Shown: positions 1 through 11,460 of the stretch, piece after piece
How positions within the stretch are numbered: the stretch's first letter is position 1
Layout of the letters: each line of letters starts with the position of its first letter
Assembly (NCBI RefSeq): GCF_963576675.1
Contig: NC_088916.1
Coordinates: forward strand, 21,303,501-21,367,500
DNA length: 64,000 nucleotides
Direction: 5' to 3'
From: Euphorbia lathyris
Taxonomy: Eukaryota > Streptophyta > Magnoliopsida > Malpighiales > Euphorbiaceae
Notes under the pieces: generated by a model
Databases searched by the model: none
Seen by the model: only the letters and a program-made list of their open reading frames with translations
Told to the model about the DNA's origin: nothing
Translations under genes and position numbers: made by a program

Positions 1-2
1 GT

Positions 3-698
3 TCAGCCTACCATGACCCCACAGAGTACCTAAAATTAGCAGGGGCTTTGCAATATCTGACACTCACCCGGCCAGATATCTCCTATGTTGTTCAGTAGAT
101 CTGTTTGTTCATGCATGACCCTAAGACCTCTCATATGGCTGCCCTTAAACAAATACTTTGGTATATTCAAGGTACAATTGACCTCGGTCTTACTTTAATT
201 GCATCCTCCCCTAGTCAATTGACATCCTACACTGACGCGGATTGGGCGGGCTGTCCTGACACACGTCGTTCGACATCAGGATACTGTGTTTTTCTTGGGG
301 ACAATCTCGCCAAACGACAACCTACTCTATCCAGATCAAGCGCAGAGGCTGAATATCGCGGGGTTGCCAATGTGGTGTCTGAAACGTGTTGGATCCGCAA
401 CCTTCTACTTGAGCTTCGCTGCCTTATTCTCAAATCCACGGTTGTTTATTGTGACAATGTCAGCGCCGTGTATCTCACAGGAAATCCAGTTCAACACCAC
501 AAAACCAAACATGTCGAGATGGACATTCATTTTATCTGCGAACAAGTTGCCAAAGGAGAAGTTCGCGTCCTCCATGTCCCCTCTCGGTATCAAATCGTTG
601 ACATCTTTACCAAGGGACTCCCTCAACCTCTATTTGAAGATTTTAGAGATAGTCTTAACGTTCATCCTCCGAACCTTAAGACTAAGGGGGAGTATTAG
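3..698 (+). pseudogene. Ty1/copia retrotransposon pol, RNase H end (broken)
   Basis: This is the C-terminal end of a copia polyprotein: the last part of reverse transcriptase and the RNase H domain. Reading in frame from base 3, the RT tail motif LTRPDISY is followed by a TAG stop at 96-98, where copia proteins usually have glutamine (CAG). The frame then stays open to the stop at 696-698. RNase H landmarks are TDADWAGC, RRSTSGYCVFLG, SSAEAEYRG, the acidic CDN motif, and the terminal HVEMDIHFI and DIFTKGLP motifs. RNase H removes the RNA strand during reverse transcription. The element enters the window from the left, so its gag, integrase and 5' LTR lie outside. The premature stop makes it inactive unless it is read through. 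Confidence 0.93.
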
Positions 699-858
699 AG
701 TATATTATTTGCACTTATCTGTATATTCAATACACAACTAAACTCCTTAGTTATAGCCTAGAATATAGGATGAGTATTTCACTACAATGTAATCACATAC
801 TCTGTATATATTGGTTTTACACATGAATAACAATCACTGAGCTATTCACATTGTTACA
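684..858 (+). repeat. Polypurine tract and putative 3' LTR of the copia element
   Basis: A purine run (AAGGGGGAG, 684-692) lies directly before sequence beginning TATTAGAG at 693. Sequence ending TTGTTACA closes at 858. This placement, overlapping the end of the pol frame, is usual for the polypurine tract and 3' LTR of copia elements. The LTR would be short (about 166 bp) and its first bases deviate from the usual TGTTAG. The right edge is uncertain because no partner LTR is visible. Confidence 0.45.
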
Positions 859-1341
859 TTTATCATCAACTAAAACTACCGAAAGAACTAAAGGAAGTAA
901 AGATAGAGTTTGATAAATTCCAACTCTTCGTTTACTTCCTCCAATCTTCCATTGCTTCAATTGATATTGTGATTTCACACCACGATCTGATTGGTTCACA
1001 TGATCAACTGGTTCACTCTCCAAAACGATCACGATATGATATTTCTACTTCCTTTGGTATCTTCACATATTGGTTCATTGATCATGATCGTTTTAGTGGT
1101 TTCTTAGGTTCACCATGCACAACAATCATTCAAACTTTTACACCAGAATATAGAAAAATCTAATTATCGAAAACCACACACGAAAATAAAAAACATACAA
1201 TCACCATAGAATCATCTCTAACAAAAATCAAACACAAAACATTACGGCCGAACTGCATTCTTAATACTCACGTTCAAATTATCCTCTTTGAAAATTGCAT
1301 CCGCAAGAACTTCATAATTTTCTCTATAATCTTCAAAACAT
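859..1341. other. Intergenic, no gene recognised
   Basis: AT-rich sequence with short open frames only. I see no recognisable protein motif or clear repeat here. Confidence 0.5.
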
Positions 1342-1625
1342 TTGAAAATGAAATACAAAACTCACACACACCAAAACACATATCTAGAGCAAAAAAAAAA
1401 AAAACAAAAACGAAAAATCCTAGACAAAAGACATAATGGAAAATTGGGAACTTACAACCGAAAACAAAATAGGAGAAAAAAAAACACAAACAAAAGCAGT
1501 TCAGATGCAAATAAAAATTCACACGCCAAAACACGCAGATCTAGGGCAAAAAAAAAAAAACAAAACGAAAAGGAAAAACCTAGTGCGAAAAAATGGAAAC
1601 TTACAATAGTAATTTTTTACAAGGA
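1342..1625. repeat. Imperfect tandem duplication, A-rich
   Basis: Two diverged copies of a roughly 110-160 bp unit (about 1345-1455 and 1505-1612) share the order: CACAC..CCAAAACAC, a GATCTAG-like hexamer, a long A run, ACGAAAA, CCTAG and GGAAACTTACAA. The open frames across it are low-complexity lysine and asparagine runs and are not credible genes. Confidence 0.6.
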
Positions 1626-1738
1626 TAATTCAAAAAAATGAGTACTCATTTTCAAGACACCTTTTTCTCTTCTCCATAAGAAGAAATATATTCTGAAAAT
1701 AGAAATTTATTATGTAAACACAATGAACTCATATATAT

Positions 1739-3550
1739 GTGTGACAAAGGGTTGGAGTGTGACAAAAAGCTTATTGTGTGACATAACAAAACTGCGTAGT
1801 TTTGATGATATTTAAAAAGGGCAATGTGGCAAATTTGTAAATAAAATGAAAGAGATGATAGAGAAAATTGTTTTATTTCTTTTCTTTAAAATACATTTTT
1901 CCGACATCTCTAACATCGTTTTCTGAAATTTTTTATACTATTAGACTCGTCTAAATTAGACGGTCATTTTAAGATCCCTGAAACTCAAGTAAAAAAAATT
2001 CCGGTGAACGGAATCCGGGTGTACGTTTTTCGGCGAGAAAAAAGTGCCCAAAAATTTCTCAAAAAAATCCAGAAAATGTAAAACATTATTATAAGAAACT
2101 TTAATTCTTGGATCGAAGCGTGATTTCTTACGGTTTAGTCTCAATAAAACTTTTTCCTTAATTTTATCCATTTTACATGCTTCAACAATTTGTTGGGTCA
2201 AAACTGTAAGGAATCTCGCTTTGAGCCAAGAATTAAAGTTTCTTAAAATGATGTTTTAAATGTTTTGAAATTTTTTGATAATTTTCTGGGTATGTTTTTT
2301 TTGTCCTACTTACATTGTTCCAAATCAGTGTACCATTTGTTCCAACATAATACTTATATTGTTCCAACAGAAAATTGTTTTATTTTTTTTCTTTAAAATA
2401 CATTTTTTCGATATTTCTAACCTCGTTTTTCGAAAAATTTTATACTAATAGACTCGTCTAATTTAGACGGTCATTTTAAGATCCCTGAAGTTCAAGTAAA
2501 AAAATTCCGGTGAACGGAATCCGGGTGGGCGTTTTTTGGCGAGAAAAAAAGTACCCAGAAAATTCTCAAACAATTCCAGAAAATGTAAAACATTATTCTA
2601 AGAAATTTTAATTCTTGGGTCGAAGGGGTATTTCTTACGGTTTAATTCCAATAAAACTTGTTCCTTAATTTTATCCATTTTACATTATTCAACAATTTAT
2701 TGGGTCAAAACTATAAGGAATCTCGCTTTGAGCCAAGAATTAAAGTTTCTTAAAATAATGTTTTATATGCTTTGGAATTTTTTGATAATTTTCTGGACAC
2801 GTTTTTTTGTCCTACTTATATTGTTCCAAATCAGTGTACCATTTGTTCCAACATAATACTTATATTGTTCCAACAGAAAAATGTTTTATTTCTTGTCTTT
2901 AAAATATATTTTTTCGACATTTCTATCCTCGTTTTTTTGAAAAATTTTATACTATTAGACTCGTTTAAATTAGACGGTCATTTTAAGATCCCTGAAGCTC
3001 AAGTAAAAAAATTCCGGTGAACGGAATCCGGGTGGGCGTTTTCTGGCAAGAAAAAAAGTGCCCAGAAAATTCTCAAAATATTCTAGAAAATGTAAAACAT
3101 TATTCTAAGAAACTTTAATTCTTGGGCCGAACCGGGATTTTTTACGGTTTTGACCCAATAAATTATTGAAGGATGTAAAATGGATAAAATTAAGGAAAAA
3201 GTTTTATTGGGACTAAAACGTAAGAAATCCTACTTCGACTCAAGAATTAAAGTTTCTCCAAATAATGTTTTACATTTTCTAAAATTTTTTGAGAATTTTA
3301 TGGATACTTCCGGATTCCATTCACCGAAATTTTTTTTACCCGAACTTCTGGGATCTTAAAATGACCGTCTAATTAAGACGAGTCCAACGGTATAAATTTT
3401 TTTGAAAAACAAGATTGAAAAGGTTGGGAAAATGCATTTTAAAGAAAAGAAATAAAACAAATTTTTATTTCCTATTATTTATAAATTTACCACCTTCCCC
3501 TAGTTAATTACAAAATTGGTCCTTGTCATACCATAAGAGATGTGTCACAC
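1739..3550. mobile_element. Foldback (long-TIR) DNA element, non-autonomous
   Basis: The left arm (about 1850-2020) and right arm (about 3310-3470) are inverted copies. In order they share an A/T block with TTTAAAATACATTTT, the GACTCGTCTAA..TTAGACGGTC motif, CATTTTAAGATC, and a block around GAACGGAATCCGG. The outermost bases read GTGTGACA (1739) and TGTCACAC (3550), which suggests the ends. No transposase frame is present. Long inverted arms without coding capacity fit a foldback or Mutator-like non-autonomous element. The family is my inference, and no clean TSD was identified. Confidence 0.65.
1944..3135. repeat. 507-bp tandem repeat inside the foldback element
   Basis: The marker GACTCGT occurs at 1944, 2451 and 2958, an exact 507-bp spacing twice. 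It reappears inverted near 3379-3384. Each unit contains its own internal hairpin built from TTTAATTCTTGG and its complement CCAAGAATTAAA. Divergence between units is low to moderate, with a few indels compensating to keep the period. Confidence 0.85.
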
Positions 3551-3573
3551 CTGATCTCTCCTCTATATATATA

Positions 3574-3600
3574 CTAGTCGAAAACCCGTGCGTTGCACGA
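3574..3600 (-). other. Helitron-like terminus (hairpin plus CTAG)
   Basis: On the minus strand a hairpin with a 5-bp stem (CGTGC/GCACG around AAC, 3587-3599) is followed after nine bases by CTAG (3577-3574) and then a host-like T. This is the layout of a Helitron 3' end, which lacks terminal inverted repeats and inserts between A and T. The opposite end (5' TC) could not be located, so the element's extent is unknown. The same hairpin could instead sit near a left end on the plus strand. Confidence 0.4.
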
Positions 3601-5080
3601 GGTATGGAACTTTTATATAATTTAGATAAATAAATAAATTGACATATTTACTTTTAAATAATTTTATATCATGCTATGAAAAAAATTTATATTATATATA
3701 TTTGAAATTAATATATATTTTTTTAATGATAATTCAAATTAAATTAATTTTAAAAATAATTGACTACTTTTTTTTATAGAATTTTAACTAAAGATGAATA
3801 ATTTATTTATTTTTACAAAATTCAATGATTTGTACATTTTAGGAATTTTAATAGATTTTCATATTCCAAATATTCCGTGAAACAATAATAATAAAATAGC
3901 AAATTAATTAAGAAATATATTAGAATATAATAAAAAACCAAAAATTGAATTAAACTATAATTAAAATTAAATATTATATTTACGATACAAAAGAATTACA
4001 ATATAGGTTAAACAAAAATTGAATTAAACTACAATTAAAATTAAATATTATATCTACGATACAAAAGAATTACAATCTATGTTAAAGTGGAAGCAACATC
4101 AATATATTATTCTATAAGTACAATCAATACTTTTCTAATGTTGCATATGAAGAAACTTTATCAATTCAATATGTTACATATAAAAAAATAAAATTCGTAA
4201 GAATTAGTCACAAATTCATCTTGATGATAATTATTTTGGTTGATGGAATTTCATGATCACCAAGTATTCGAATTCAATTATTCATTCTGCTATAATAACC
4301 CAATATATCTAATTGAATCAGTTTAAGATGATGATTTCTCATATTTTCATCTCGTAATATCTCATCAAGACATTCGATCAATTTGTTCTTCATTCTTTCA
4401 CTATATAGAATATCAGCCATACTCGCAGATATCACTTATTTGACTTCATTAATATTTTCTAATAACTATATATTCTTGAATTTTATAAATAAGAAAAACA
4501 AACAAAAGAATTGAAAAAAAATGAAGGGATGAAAAAAATAATTAGGAGAGAACCATCTTCCTCTCGGGGGTTTTTTTTTTGAAAATAAGAGAGAATGTCG
4601 AGACATAAGCGTATAAAGAGGAGAGTGAAAATATTTTTTTCCCATTAATTAAACATTTTATTTTTTCTTAATGAAGTATTAAGTCCATAAATTAATTTTA
4701 GTTAAATAGAATTAAATCGCAATTGTAACCACTCAGTACAAAAAAAAACGTTTTATAATTAATATGTGAAATTAATTATATTAATTAGAATCATTATGCT
4801 CAACATTTGAGAATTTGAAGAGATTCAAATAATAATATTTTCTTAATTAATATTTTTCAATAATTTGTCCTATGATCATATTTCATTTTCATTTGTTAAA
4901 AACTTTTGAAATACTAACAATTTTGTACGAACCATAATATAATAGTTAAAAATTATATAAGCCAATGTTGCAAAAGCAATTATCTCAATATCCATAATTA
5001 ATGTACATTTTTAGGATTTTAAGCATATTTACCTTGATTTTGAATTCGTATCTAGCATAATCCACATTCTTCAAGAATAA
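3601..5080. other. AT-rich non-coding stretch
   Basis: Strongly AT-rich sequence between the Helitron-like terminus and the LINE insertion. It may be the body of that element. No coding motif is visible apart from the short tandem duplication listed separately. Confidence 0.5.
3940..4080. repeat. Tandem duplication, about 68-bp unit
   Basis: Two near-identical head-to-tail copies share AAAAATTGAATTAAACTA, AATTAAAATTAAATATTATAT, ACGATACAAAAGAATTACAAT in the same order. Only a few bases differ. Confidence 0.8.
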
Positions 5081-5091
5081 ACATCTTATCA

Positions 5092-5907
5092 TATTTTTCT
5101 CAGATGTACTATGGCTCGAGCTATTTGGACTATTTCGCCTATTGGGGATGTGGAAACCCAATTTCAAAACATTTTTTATTATTGGGGTTGGATCTTCTCT
5201 AAACCGGTGGAGCTTGTTGAGCTTGTAGCGGTTTTATGGTGGATTATTTGGGGTTATAGAAATGACATTGTGTGGAATCGGAAGGATTCACAAGCTTCGA
5301 TCATGTATCATTCGGCCGGCTCATTTCTACAGGCCTGGAAGAAAGCGCAGGCGTCTGTTTCTCCTTCTGGAAGTCCGGCTGTGCCAAGCCTGACGGTGTG
5401 GCAGCGTCCTCCAATTGGTTTCCTAAAATTTAATGTGGATGGTGCGTCATTTGCAGACGAGAATGTGGCTGGGTTTGGTTGTATTGTTCGGGATGAGTTG
5501 GGCCGTTTTGTTGCGGCTAAAAATGGATCCTTGCAGAATTATCAAGATGCATCGTTCATTGAAGCGCTGTCGGTCCGTGAAGCTCTTAGTTGGATCAAAG
5601 ACCGCGGATGGAAGGATGTAATCATTGAATCAGATTCTTTGATCGTGGTTCAGTCTATGGCCCGCCCGTTAGAGGTTTCATCTCCTTTTAACGCCTTAGC
5701 CAATGATTGTCATTTTTCTTTGAACGAGTCTTCTAATTGCTCTATTCGTTTTGTCTGTCGCTCTGCAAACTCTGTTGCTCATTTGTTAGCTAGAAGTAGT
5801 ATTTTACCTTTACATCGGGGTGAGTGGTTTTCTGTACCCCCTGATTTTATTTGTAATATGCTTCTTCTAGATTCTTAATATATGCTTATTTGGTTGTCAA
5901 AAAAAAA
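5092..5907 (+). mobile_element. 5'-truncated LINE insertion with TSD
   Basis: A LINE 3' fragment is bracketed by the direct repeat ACATCTTATCA (5081-5091 and 5908-5918). The match extends by two A residues, which merge with the poly-A tail (5899-5908). The tail follows about 20 bp after the stop codon. A target-site duplication of this length, a poly-A tail and 5' truncation are the hallmarks of target-primed reverse transcription by an L1-type element. It landed in the AT-rich stretch that follows the Helitron-like terminus. Confidence 0.9.
5093..5878 (+). pseudogene. LINE ORF2 C-terminus: zf-RVT end and RNase H
   Basis: The frame is open from the truncation point, where it reads FLRCTMARAIW, the end of the RT-associated zinc-binding domain (zf-RVT), to the TAA at 5876-5878. 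A tryptophan-rich linker (WWIIWGYRND) follows. Next is the plant LINE RNase H domain: FLKFNVDGAS, GFGCIVRDELGRF, EALSVREAL, the acidic ESDS, and RSANSVAHLLAR near the end. No stop interrupts these 262 codons, so this copy is fairly young. It lacks RT and endonuclease, so it cannot move by itself. ATG at 5111 is an internal methionine, not a true start. Confidence 0.92.
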
Positions 5908-5918
5908 ACATCTTATCA

Positions 5919-6241
5919 AGCGTATTAGACGCTTACAATCCCCTTGTCTAGAAAATTGAAAAAAAATAACTTCTTGATAATAATAATAATATAACATAAT
6001 TTATATTGAAATAAACTTCATTGTAAGTATAATATTCCAATATCTCTTTAATATTTTATTTAATATGTCTCAAACTTTAATGAACAACTATCGTGTGAAA
6101 CTTTCTATTTATTTGTACCAAAATGCATAAAAATAAAAAAATACAATCCATATCAATTAGCTAAACTCAAACTAAAAAAATGAGCGGATTTCAACATGTT
6201 CCGAATTAGAAAAATTAATCTAACTTCAATTAAAACTAAAA
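5919..6241. other. AT-rich non-coding
   Basis: No gene or motif recognised between the LINE insertion and the tandem repeats. Confidence 0.5.
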
Positions 6242-7135
6242 ATTGAGTTCATAAAAAGCCGAAAATCTAAATTTTAGTTAGAGTTAACAATCAAAACGAT
6301 AACACCTAGGAACATATACTAAAAAAGAATGCAAATATACAAAATCTTTATTTTAGTCATTTTGAAAAATAAATAAATAAAAAAGAAAACATGGATAAGG
6401 TAGCGAGAGGTATGGAATCTGGATAACGACAGAAATGGAATTTCATCTTTGAAAGATGAAACTATAACAACAATTGTTTAATAAAAATAAAACAACAGCA
6501 CAATTGAGAAAGCCAAAAATTGAGTTAATATGAAGTCGAAAATCTAAATTTTAGTTAAGAGTTAGCAATCGAAATGATAACATCTAGCAACATATACTAA
6601 AAAAGAATACAAATTTACAAAATCTTTATTTTAGTCATTTAAAAAAAAGACAAATAAAAAAGAAAACATGGATAAGGTAGCGAGAGGTATGGAACCTGGG
6701 TAACGACAGAAATGGAATTTCATCTCTGAAAAATGAAACTATAACAACTATTGTTTAATAAAAAGAAAACAACAACACAATTGAGAACAAAAATAACTAC
6801 AACATATGAAAAAAAATCGAATAATTACCTTGAGAAACATAAGAATTTCTTGTAATTTTTGACACTTTTGTGTTTTACTGTTTTAGTTGTTCATGCATCT
6901 TCTATTTCTGTCGGATTTCTTCAATTGAAGCTATCAGTTTGGAAAAAAAAAGACAAATAAAAAAGAAAGCATGGATAAGATAGCGAGAGGTATAGAACCT
7001 GGGTAACAACAGAAATGGATCTGAAAGATGAAACTATAACAACTATTGTTTAATAAAAATAAAACAACAACATAATTGAGAACAAAATAACTACAACATA
7101 TGAAAAAATCGAATATTTACCTTCAGAAATATAAT
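6242..7135. repeat. Direct repeats, 277-bp unit, two and a half copies
   Basis: Copy A starts at 6242 and copy B at 6519 (period 277). A partial copy C runs from about 6942 to 7135. Shared landmarks are GAAAATCTAAATTTTAGTT, ACATGGATAAGGTAGCGAG, AACGACAGAAATGGA and AACTATTGTTTAATAAAAA. Copies B and C also share a tail with CTACAACATATGAAAAAA. Between B and C lies about 90 bp of unrelated sequence. No coding capacity is seen. Confidence 0.85.
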
Positions 7136-7448
7136 ACTATCTATCGTGACCAATGAATATAATGGTGGAATACTATCTATCATGCTTTATATAGAAGTTT
7201 ATTTGTGACTTTTGGATTTCCTTTGCTTTGTGTTTTTTCATCTTCCCGTAACTCTTGTTTTCTTTTATTATTTTAATTAATAGGCTAGTAATTATTTAAT
7301 ATATTATAAATATAAATTTGTTATTTTTAATTAATTAAATATTTATTTTTAATTAACTAAATATTTTTAATCTGATTTTTTACTACGTTGACAACTCATC
7401 AAAAAGATCTCTAAAATACTTCTTCTCATTTCTCTCTGCTTCCGTAAT

Positions 7449-7472
7449 TATATATATATATATATATATATA
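7449..7472. repeat. (TA)n microsatellite
   Basis: Uninterrupted alternating T and A, about 12 units. Confidence 0.95.
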
Positions 7473-8424
7473 AGTTGGAAAAGTCTAACCGTAAAATTTG
7501 CAAGGTTTCACTTAGAAATGAGAGAAATGTAAAATTCCAACTACAATGGATGGAAACACATAAGTACGGAGAATAAATTTTCAAAATATTCATTTTACAC
7601 TTGATAAATTTGATTTTCTGTAATGGGACAAAATGAAAAATTGGTACAAGTACATGGTCAACTGTGTGTTAGCCAACCTACTTGTTACATGCATGAACTA
7701 ATCCTGTTACAAATTATTTGTAGCAAACCTAATATAAATAGTTTAGTCAATCTGATTTGACAGACTCTATGTAACGCGATTTCATGATGATTGATACAAA
7801 TAATTGTTTCGTAATGGCGCGCTCTAAAGCACGTTATATATAGAGTGTTGCTAATAATGTTTTCAGCTAGTGTTAAAACCAAAATTCCACTCATTTTGTA
7901 GTTGATAACCCTATTTTCGTTAGTCGAGGTTTCTTTGTGATGGATTAGGATCATAATTTATTCCATTGAGATTGTTTTGTTATGTTTCTGCAATTGAGTG
8001 TATTTATTTCTTCATAAATGCGTTTTGCAATTAATCTATTTTAAGATGGAATATTGCTATTTGGTGTAGATTTGCAATGACTTTGAAGCTAGAGTTTGTG
8101 CAATTTGAGCTGAAAGTTCTTGAGATGCATTGAAACAGATGAAGTTTGTAGATCGGAATTCGAATTGTATGTAAGATTACTGGTTTTTTAGAGATTTGCA
8201 GTAAAAGGTTGCTTTACTACTTTATATAGTGTTTTATATTTTAAAAACAATATTTTAGGAATGTTAGGGATATTTTCGGTAATTTAGATTTTTTCATGTG
8301 TTTAGTATTTTAAGAATAAGTCATATTTTGGCGGTATTTAGATAAAGTCTCCAAATAAACATTTACTACCTCAATAAATCACATTTTTTATTTCTCTTTT
8401 TCTAGAGAGAAAATGAAGTTTTCA
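7473..8424. other. Intergenic, no gene recognised
   Basis: AT-rich sequence. The longest open frame (minus strand, 7685-7954) has no family signature and I do not accept it as a gene. Confidence 0.5.
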
Positions 8425-8606
8425 TTAAAAAGGAATAAGCAAATCCTTGCAAAAAGAATACCCTAACTGACTAGGAATAACAAAAGAAATAAACTCAAAA
8501 GTATTGGAAAGAGATTGTCTAGAAACAATGTGAGCAACCTCATTTGATGTCCGAGGGATGAACAACACATAAACGTCTTGTCTGTCACATAGCAAATCCT
8601 TAGTAG
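8425..8606 (-). pseudogene. LINE RNase H C-terminal remnant
   Basis: Read on the minus strand, the sequence gives VLFIPRTSNEVAHIVSRQS, the typical end of the plant LINE RNase H domain (compare RSANSVAHLLAR in the 5-kb LINE). A serine- and phenylalanine-rich tail follows, with a TAA at 8425-8427. Only about 60 codons remain. Upstream RNase H motifs are missing, so this is a short relic. Confidence 0.65.
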
Positions 8607-8738
8607 CGGAATATTAAAGGTAAATTAATTATTTTAATAGTCTAATTGATGTTGCATTGGTTTTGATGAAAAATCTTAAACAACATGTAAAAAAGAACGG
8701 AGGGGGTATGGTTTAGCATAGGGGTGAGTACGGTTCGG

Positions 8739-9720
8739 TACAATTCGGGGATTTGAAAATCTCTAGAATTGTATCTAATAAAGTCAACGGTTCAATCTGG
8801 TTCTGGATCTATTTTTTCGGATATTCAGTCCGGTTCTAGAATCTCCAACATATTTACTCGGTAATGTTGGAAACAAATGAGGGTTATAGAAAAACCGAAT
8901 TGAAATTAAGAACGGAAATCGGAAATCGAACTGTGTCGTGGCGGAGGCCACTGCCTTGAAAGCGATTTCGGCAGACCGAGGTGCAATCTGTAACTCCGGT
9001 CGCTCCCCAAGGTTAACACAGAAACCTTCGAACCTGTGCACTCAAAGTCGAAGATTGTAGAACAGCAAAAGAGTATTTTTAATTGCCCGGAAAAAGGATT
9101 GAAAGAAAAAGTATGTTTCCAAAGCTGGAAACTGGTTGTATTTATAGCCTTCAGAAATATGAACGTTAGAACGTTCATATATACGTTAGAACGTGGAGCA
9201 AGACCAGGAGAAAAATAAGGTTCGGTTTTTTACTAAATAAAAAGTTGAGGAAAAGTTCAAAGAAGTTAAACGGATAAAAAGAAAAATAAAATTCGGGCCC
9301 AGTCGGGCCGGTTCGGGTCGGACGTCGCGCGAACGAACGCGCGAGCGCGCGCGTGTGGTATATTTGCTAAAAACCACTTAACACAATTTAAAGGCTTCTA
9401 AATCCCAACTCTATATATACCCACTCAAAGAGTTATAAGTTTCCCATGTGTGGTTGTAAAAGTGCTCTTGAGAGCAAAGTGGTTAAAGACAAATATACCC
9501 CACACTTTCAAAGCCATTTTTATTCAACACACCAAAGTTTCAAAACCATTTTTCTAACAAGTAATATTAGGAATTTAAAAGTCTCCAGAATTGTACCTAA
9601 TTAGGTCAACAGTACAATTCAGTTCAGTCCTATAGAAAAAGTCAGTGGTTCAATCCAATTCTGAATCTTTTTTTCGGGTATTTGGTCCGGTTCAAGAATC
9701 TCTGAAATCCACGTTCAGTC
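8739..9720. repeat. Duplicated GGTTC-rich unit split by a solo LTR
   Basis: Two diverged copies of a roughly 110-bp unit (8739-8852 and 9568-9710) share CTCYAGAATTGTAYCTAAT, GGTTCAATC, TCTGRATCT and GTCCGGTTC. Removing the LTR between them makes them neighbours, so a tandem duplication existed before the LTR arrived. Confidence 0.6.
8865..9559 (+). mobile_element. Solo LTR, 695 bp
   Basis: The sequence begins TGTTGGAAA and ends TTTCTAACA, an imperfect terminal inverted repeat of the TG..CA type. It is flanked by GGTAA (8860-8864) and AGTAA (9560-9564), a 5-bp TSD with one mismatch. Inside are a GC-rich segment around 9290-9350, a TATA-like CTCTATATATACCC (about 9409) and a U5-like tail. No internal retroviral region is present, as expected after recombination between two LTRs. 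The parent family is not identified. The short open frames inside are not genes. Confidence 0.75.
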
Positions 9721-10196
9721 CTAGTTTAGCATAAGGGCATGTGTGATTTATCTGTTGTTTGTTGTTTATTTTTACAGTTTGTTGTTGGAAAAAAAATTGT
9801 TTCCAAAAGGCATAGATTTCATATTTTTTTAGAAAACTAATAGAAAATGTACTCCCTGAATCTGATTATGTTTGTAAACTGTTTTAACTCGATTTATTGT
9901 ATACATTTCAGGCAAGTTTGAATTGATTAAGAATGCTTTTAAACTTTGCACAATTCAACCTAGGAAAGGGAAAAAATTACCATTTGGCTTGTCCCTGTAC
10001 TTCGCTTAAAACTTCAATTGTTGTTCTAAATTTTAAAAAGTTTTAAATGATCCATATTTATTGTTTATTGCATCTAATAATTTTATTTTTTTGTCCAATG
10101 GAATTCAATAACTATAGCATTTCAATTTTTAAAAGTTGATAATTATTTGTTTATTTGTCATTTTTTAACATGTAAGGAGCATTTTAGTACTTACAC
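9721..10196. other. Intergenic, no gene recognised
   Basis: AT-rich sequence. A segment near 9735-9800 rich in TGTTGTTTGTTG resembles the ends of hAT-type MITEs, but no borders are defined. Confidence 0.4.
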
Positions 10197-10224
10197 AACA
10201 TATCTTTTTTTAACCCAAAATAAG

Positions 10225-10694
10225 CATTTCATAAAAGAAAGGGATTTGCATCCTCAACAATAGTGTTTAACAGCCATTCCGGCACAACAGAAGACAAAAA
10301 AAATCGCTCGCATTGGAATAGACCTGCCTAGCTACCAAATGAGCAGTCCTATTCGCTAAACGACTAACAAAAGATACTGAAAAGTAGGATTAGAACTTAG
10401 GATAACTCGACAATTATTAATAAGCATACCAAACTCCGAGATATCCTGTTTGTTGGAGTGAATTGCATCAATAACAAGCTTAGCATCTGATTCATATTCA
10501 ACGTTCGTGTAACGCATAAAAGCAAGTCATATCATACTCATTCGGAGTGCTAATGCCTCGACCACCTTAGGTTCTCTAATGCTTGCAACAGCACTGCTGC
10601 TACGGAATAGGAAAGTACCTGTGTCATCTCTGATCACCGCCCCCATCCCGCAGCTTCCTGCTTCCTTAAAGATGGCACTGTCGACATTACATTT
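10225..10694 (-). pseudogene. LINE RNase H and 3' end (distal half)
   Basis: The minus strand reads KCNVDSAIFKEAG, GMGAVIRDDTGTFLF, VVEALALRM, SDAKLVID and VSFVSRLANRTAHLVAR, which are ordered RNase H motifs. The first motif is broken off at the gypsy insertion: its upstream half (PPARGSVKC) lies at about 17530-17560. Frameshifts and stops occur near 10525 and in the tail. A T run at 10205-10212 is the poly-A tail on this strand. Confidence 0.85.
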
Positions 10695-11460
10695 TGATAA
10701 CTCGGGGAAAAATCCTTGATCGGAGCACGTCCCTGTGGGGGCGTCGTTGGGTTCGACGGGGGGAAGCTCCGATGCCAAAGTCAGTAAGGAAGAACAAGAG
10801 AGCAAACTGAATTGACAAAGGGTAAGTAAAAGTGTACCTTGATAGCCTAGGGATGTAGGCTATATATAGCTAAGAAGTCGTAACTTTCAGCAACTAGAAG
10901 GTCTCCATTAATGCTCCATTAATGGCGGTTACTGGTTACCTTTAAGCTGGCAGTTACTGGTTACTTTTAACATGGCGGTTAGCTAATTGATAGCTCATTA
11001 ATGGTCTTTATGGCCGAGTCGGCGGTTTGCCGTTACTGTGATGAATCAGGTGAAAGAGGAGATTCGCCTCATAGGTTCGCCAGCGGATCTCACTGAGCTG
11101 AACCGTGGAGATCCACCATCCGGTTCTTCTTGCGGCGTTCTCAAGGTGAATATCCCTTTTCGTATTCTTTGATCCGTCAAGGCGTATGTACGCTCTCCTT
11201 GAGAGCTATGGCGGGTCTCCGCTACTCGCTCTCATCGGGCGTATCTCGTTATGGCGTATCTCGCCATGGTCCATGTGGCGTGGCATAATGCTAGAGACTC
11301 CTTCCTTTTCCTCATTATTTGCATATTCTCCCATGCATTAATTATCATTAATTCCACATTAATCATGTATAAATATCTCTTTTAGAAGGAATAATGGTTT
11401 GCTATTATTTCTATTAATTTTCCCTTATTCCTTATTCAAGAATAATTTGGGTTGTTATCA
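10695..11460 (-). repeat. Gypsy 3' LTR (left copy), 766 bp
   Basis: Starts TGATAACTCGGGG and ends TTGGGTTGTTATCA on the plus strand. It lacks the 44-bp segment present in the other LTR, which is bounded by repeats of TGAATATCCCTTTT. The sequence TATATATAGC near 10861 could be a TATA box on either strand. Confidence 0.95.

Noticed and set aside
1342..1641. Lysine-rich ORF of 99 codons
   Set aside because: Translation of A-rich imperfect repeats; no domain and no conservation signal.
7685..7954. Minus-strand ORF of 89 codons
   Set aside because: No recognised motif, AT-rich composition, and no nearby promoter or splice context.
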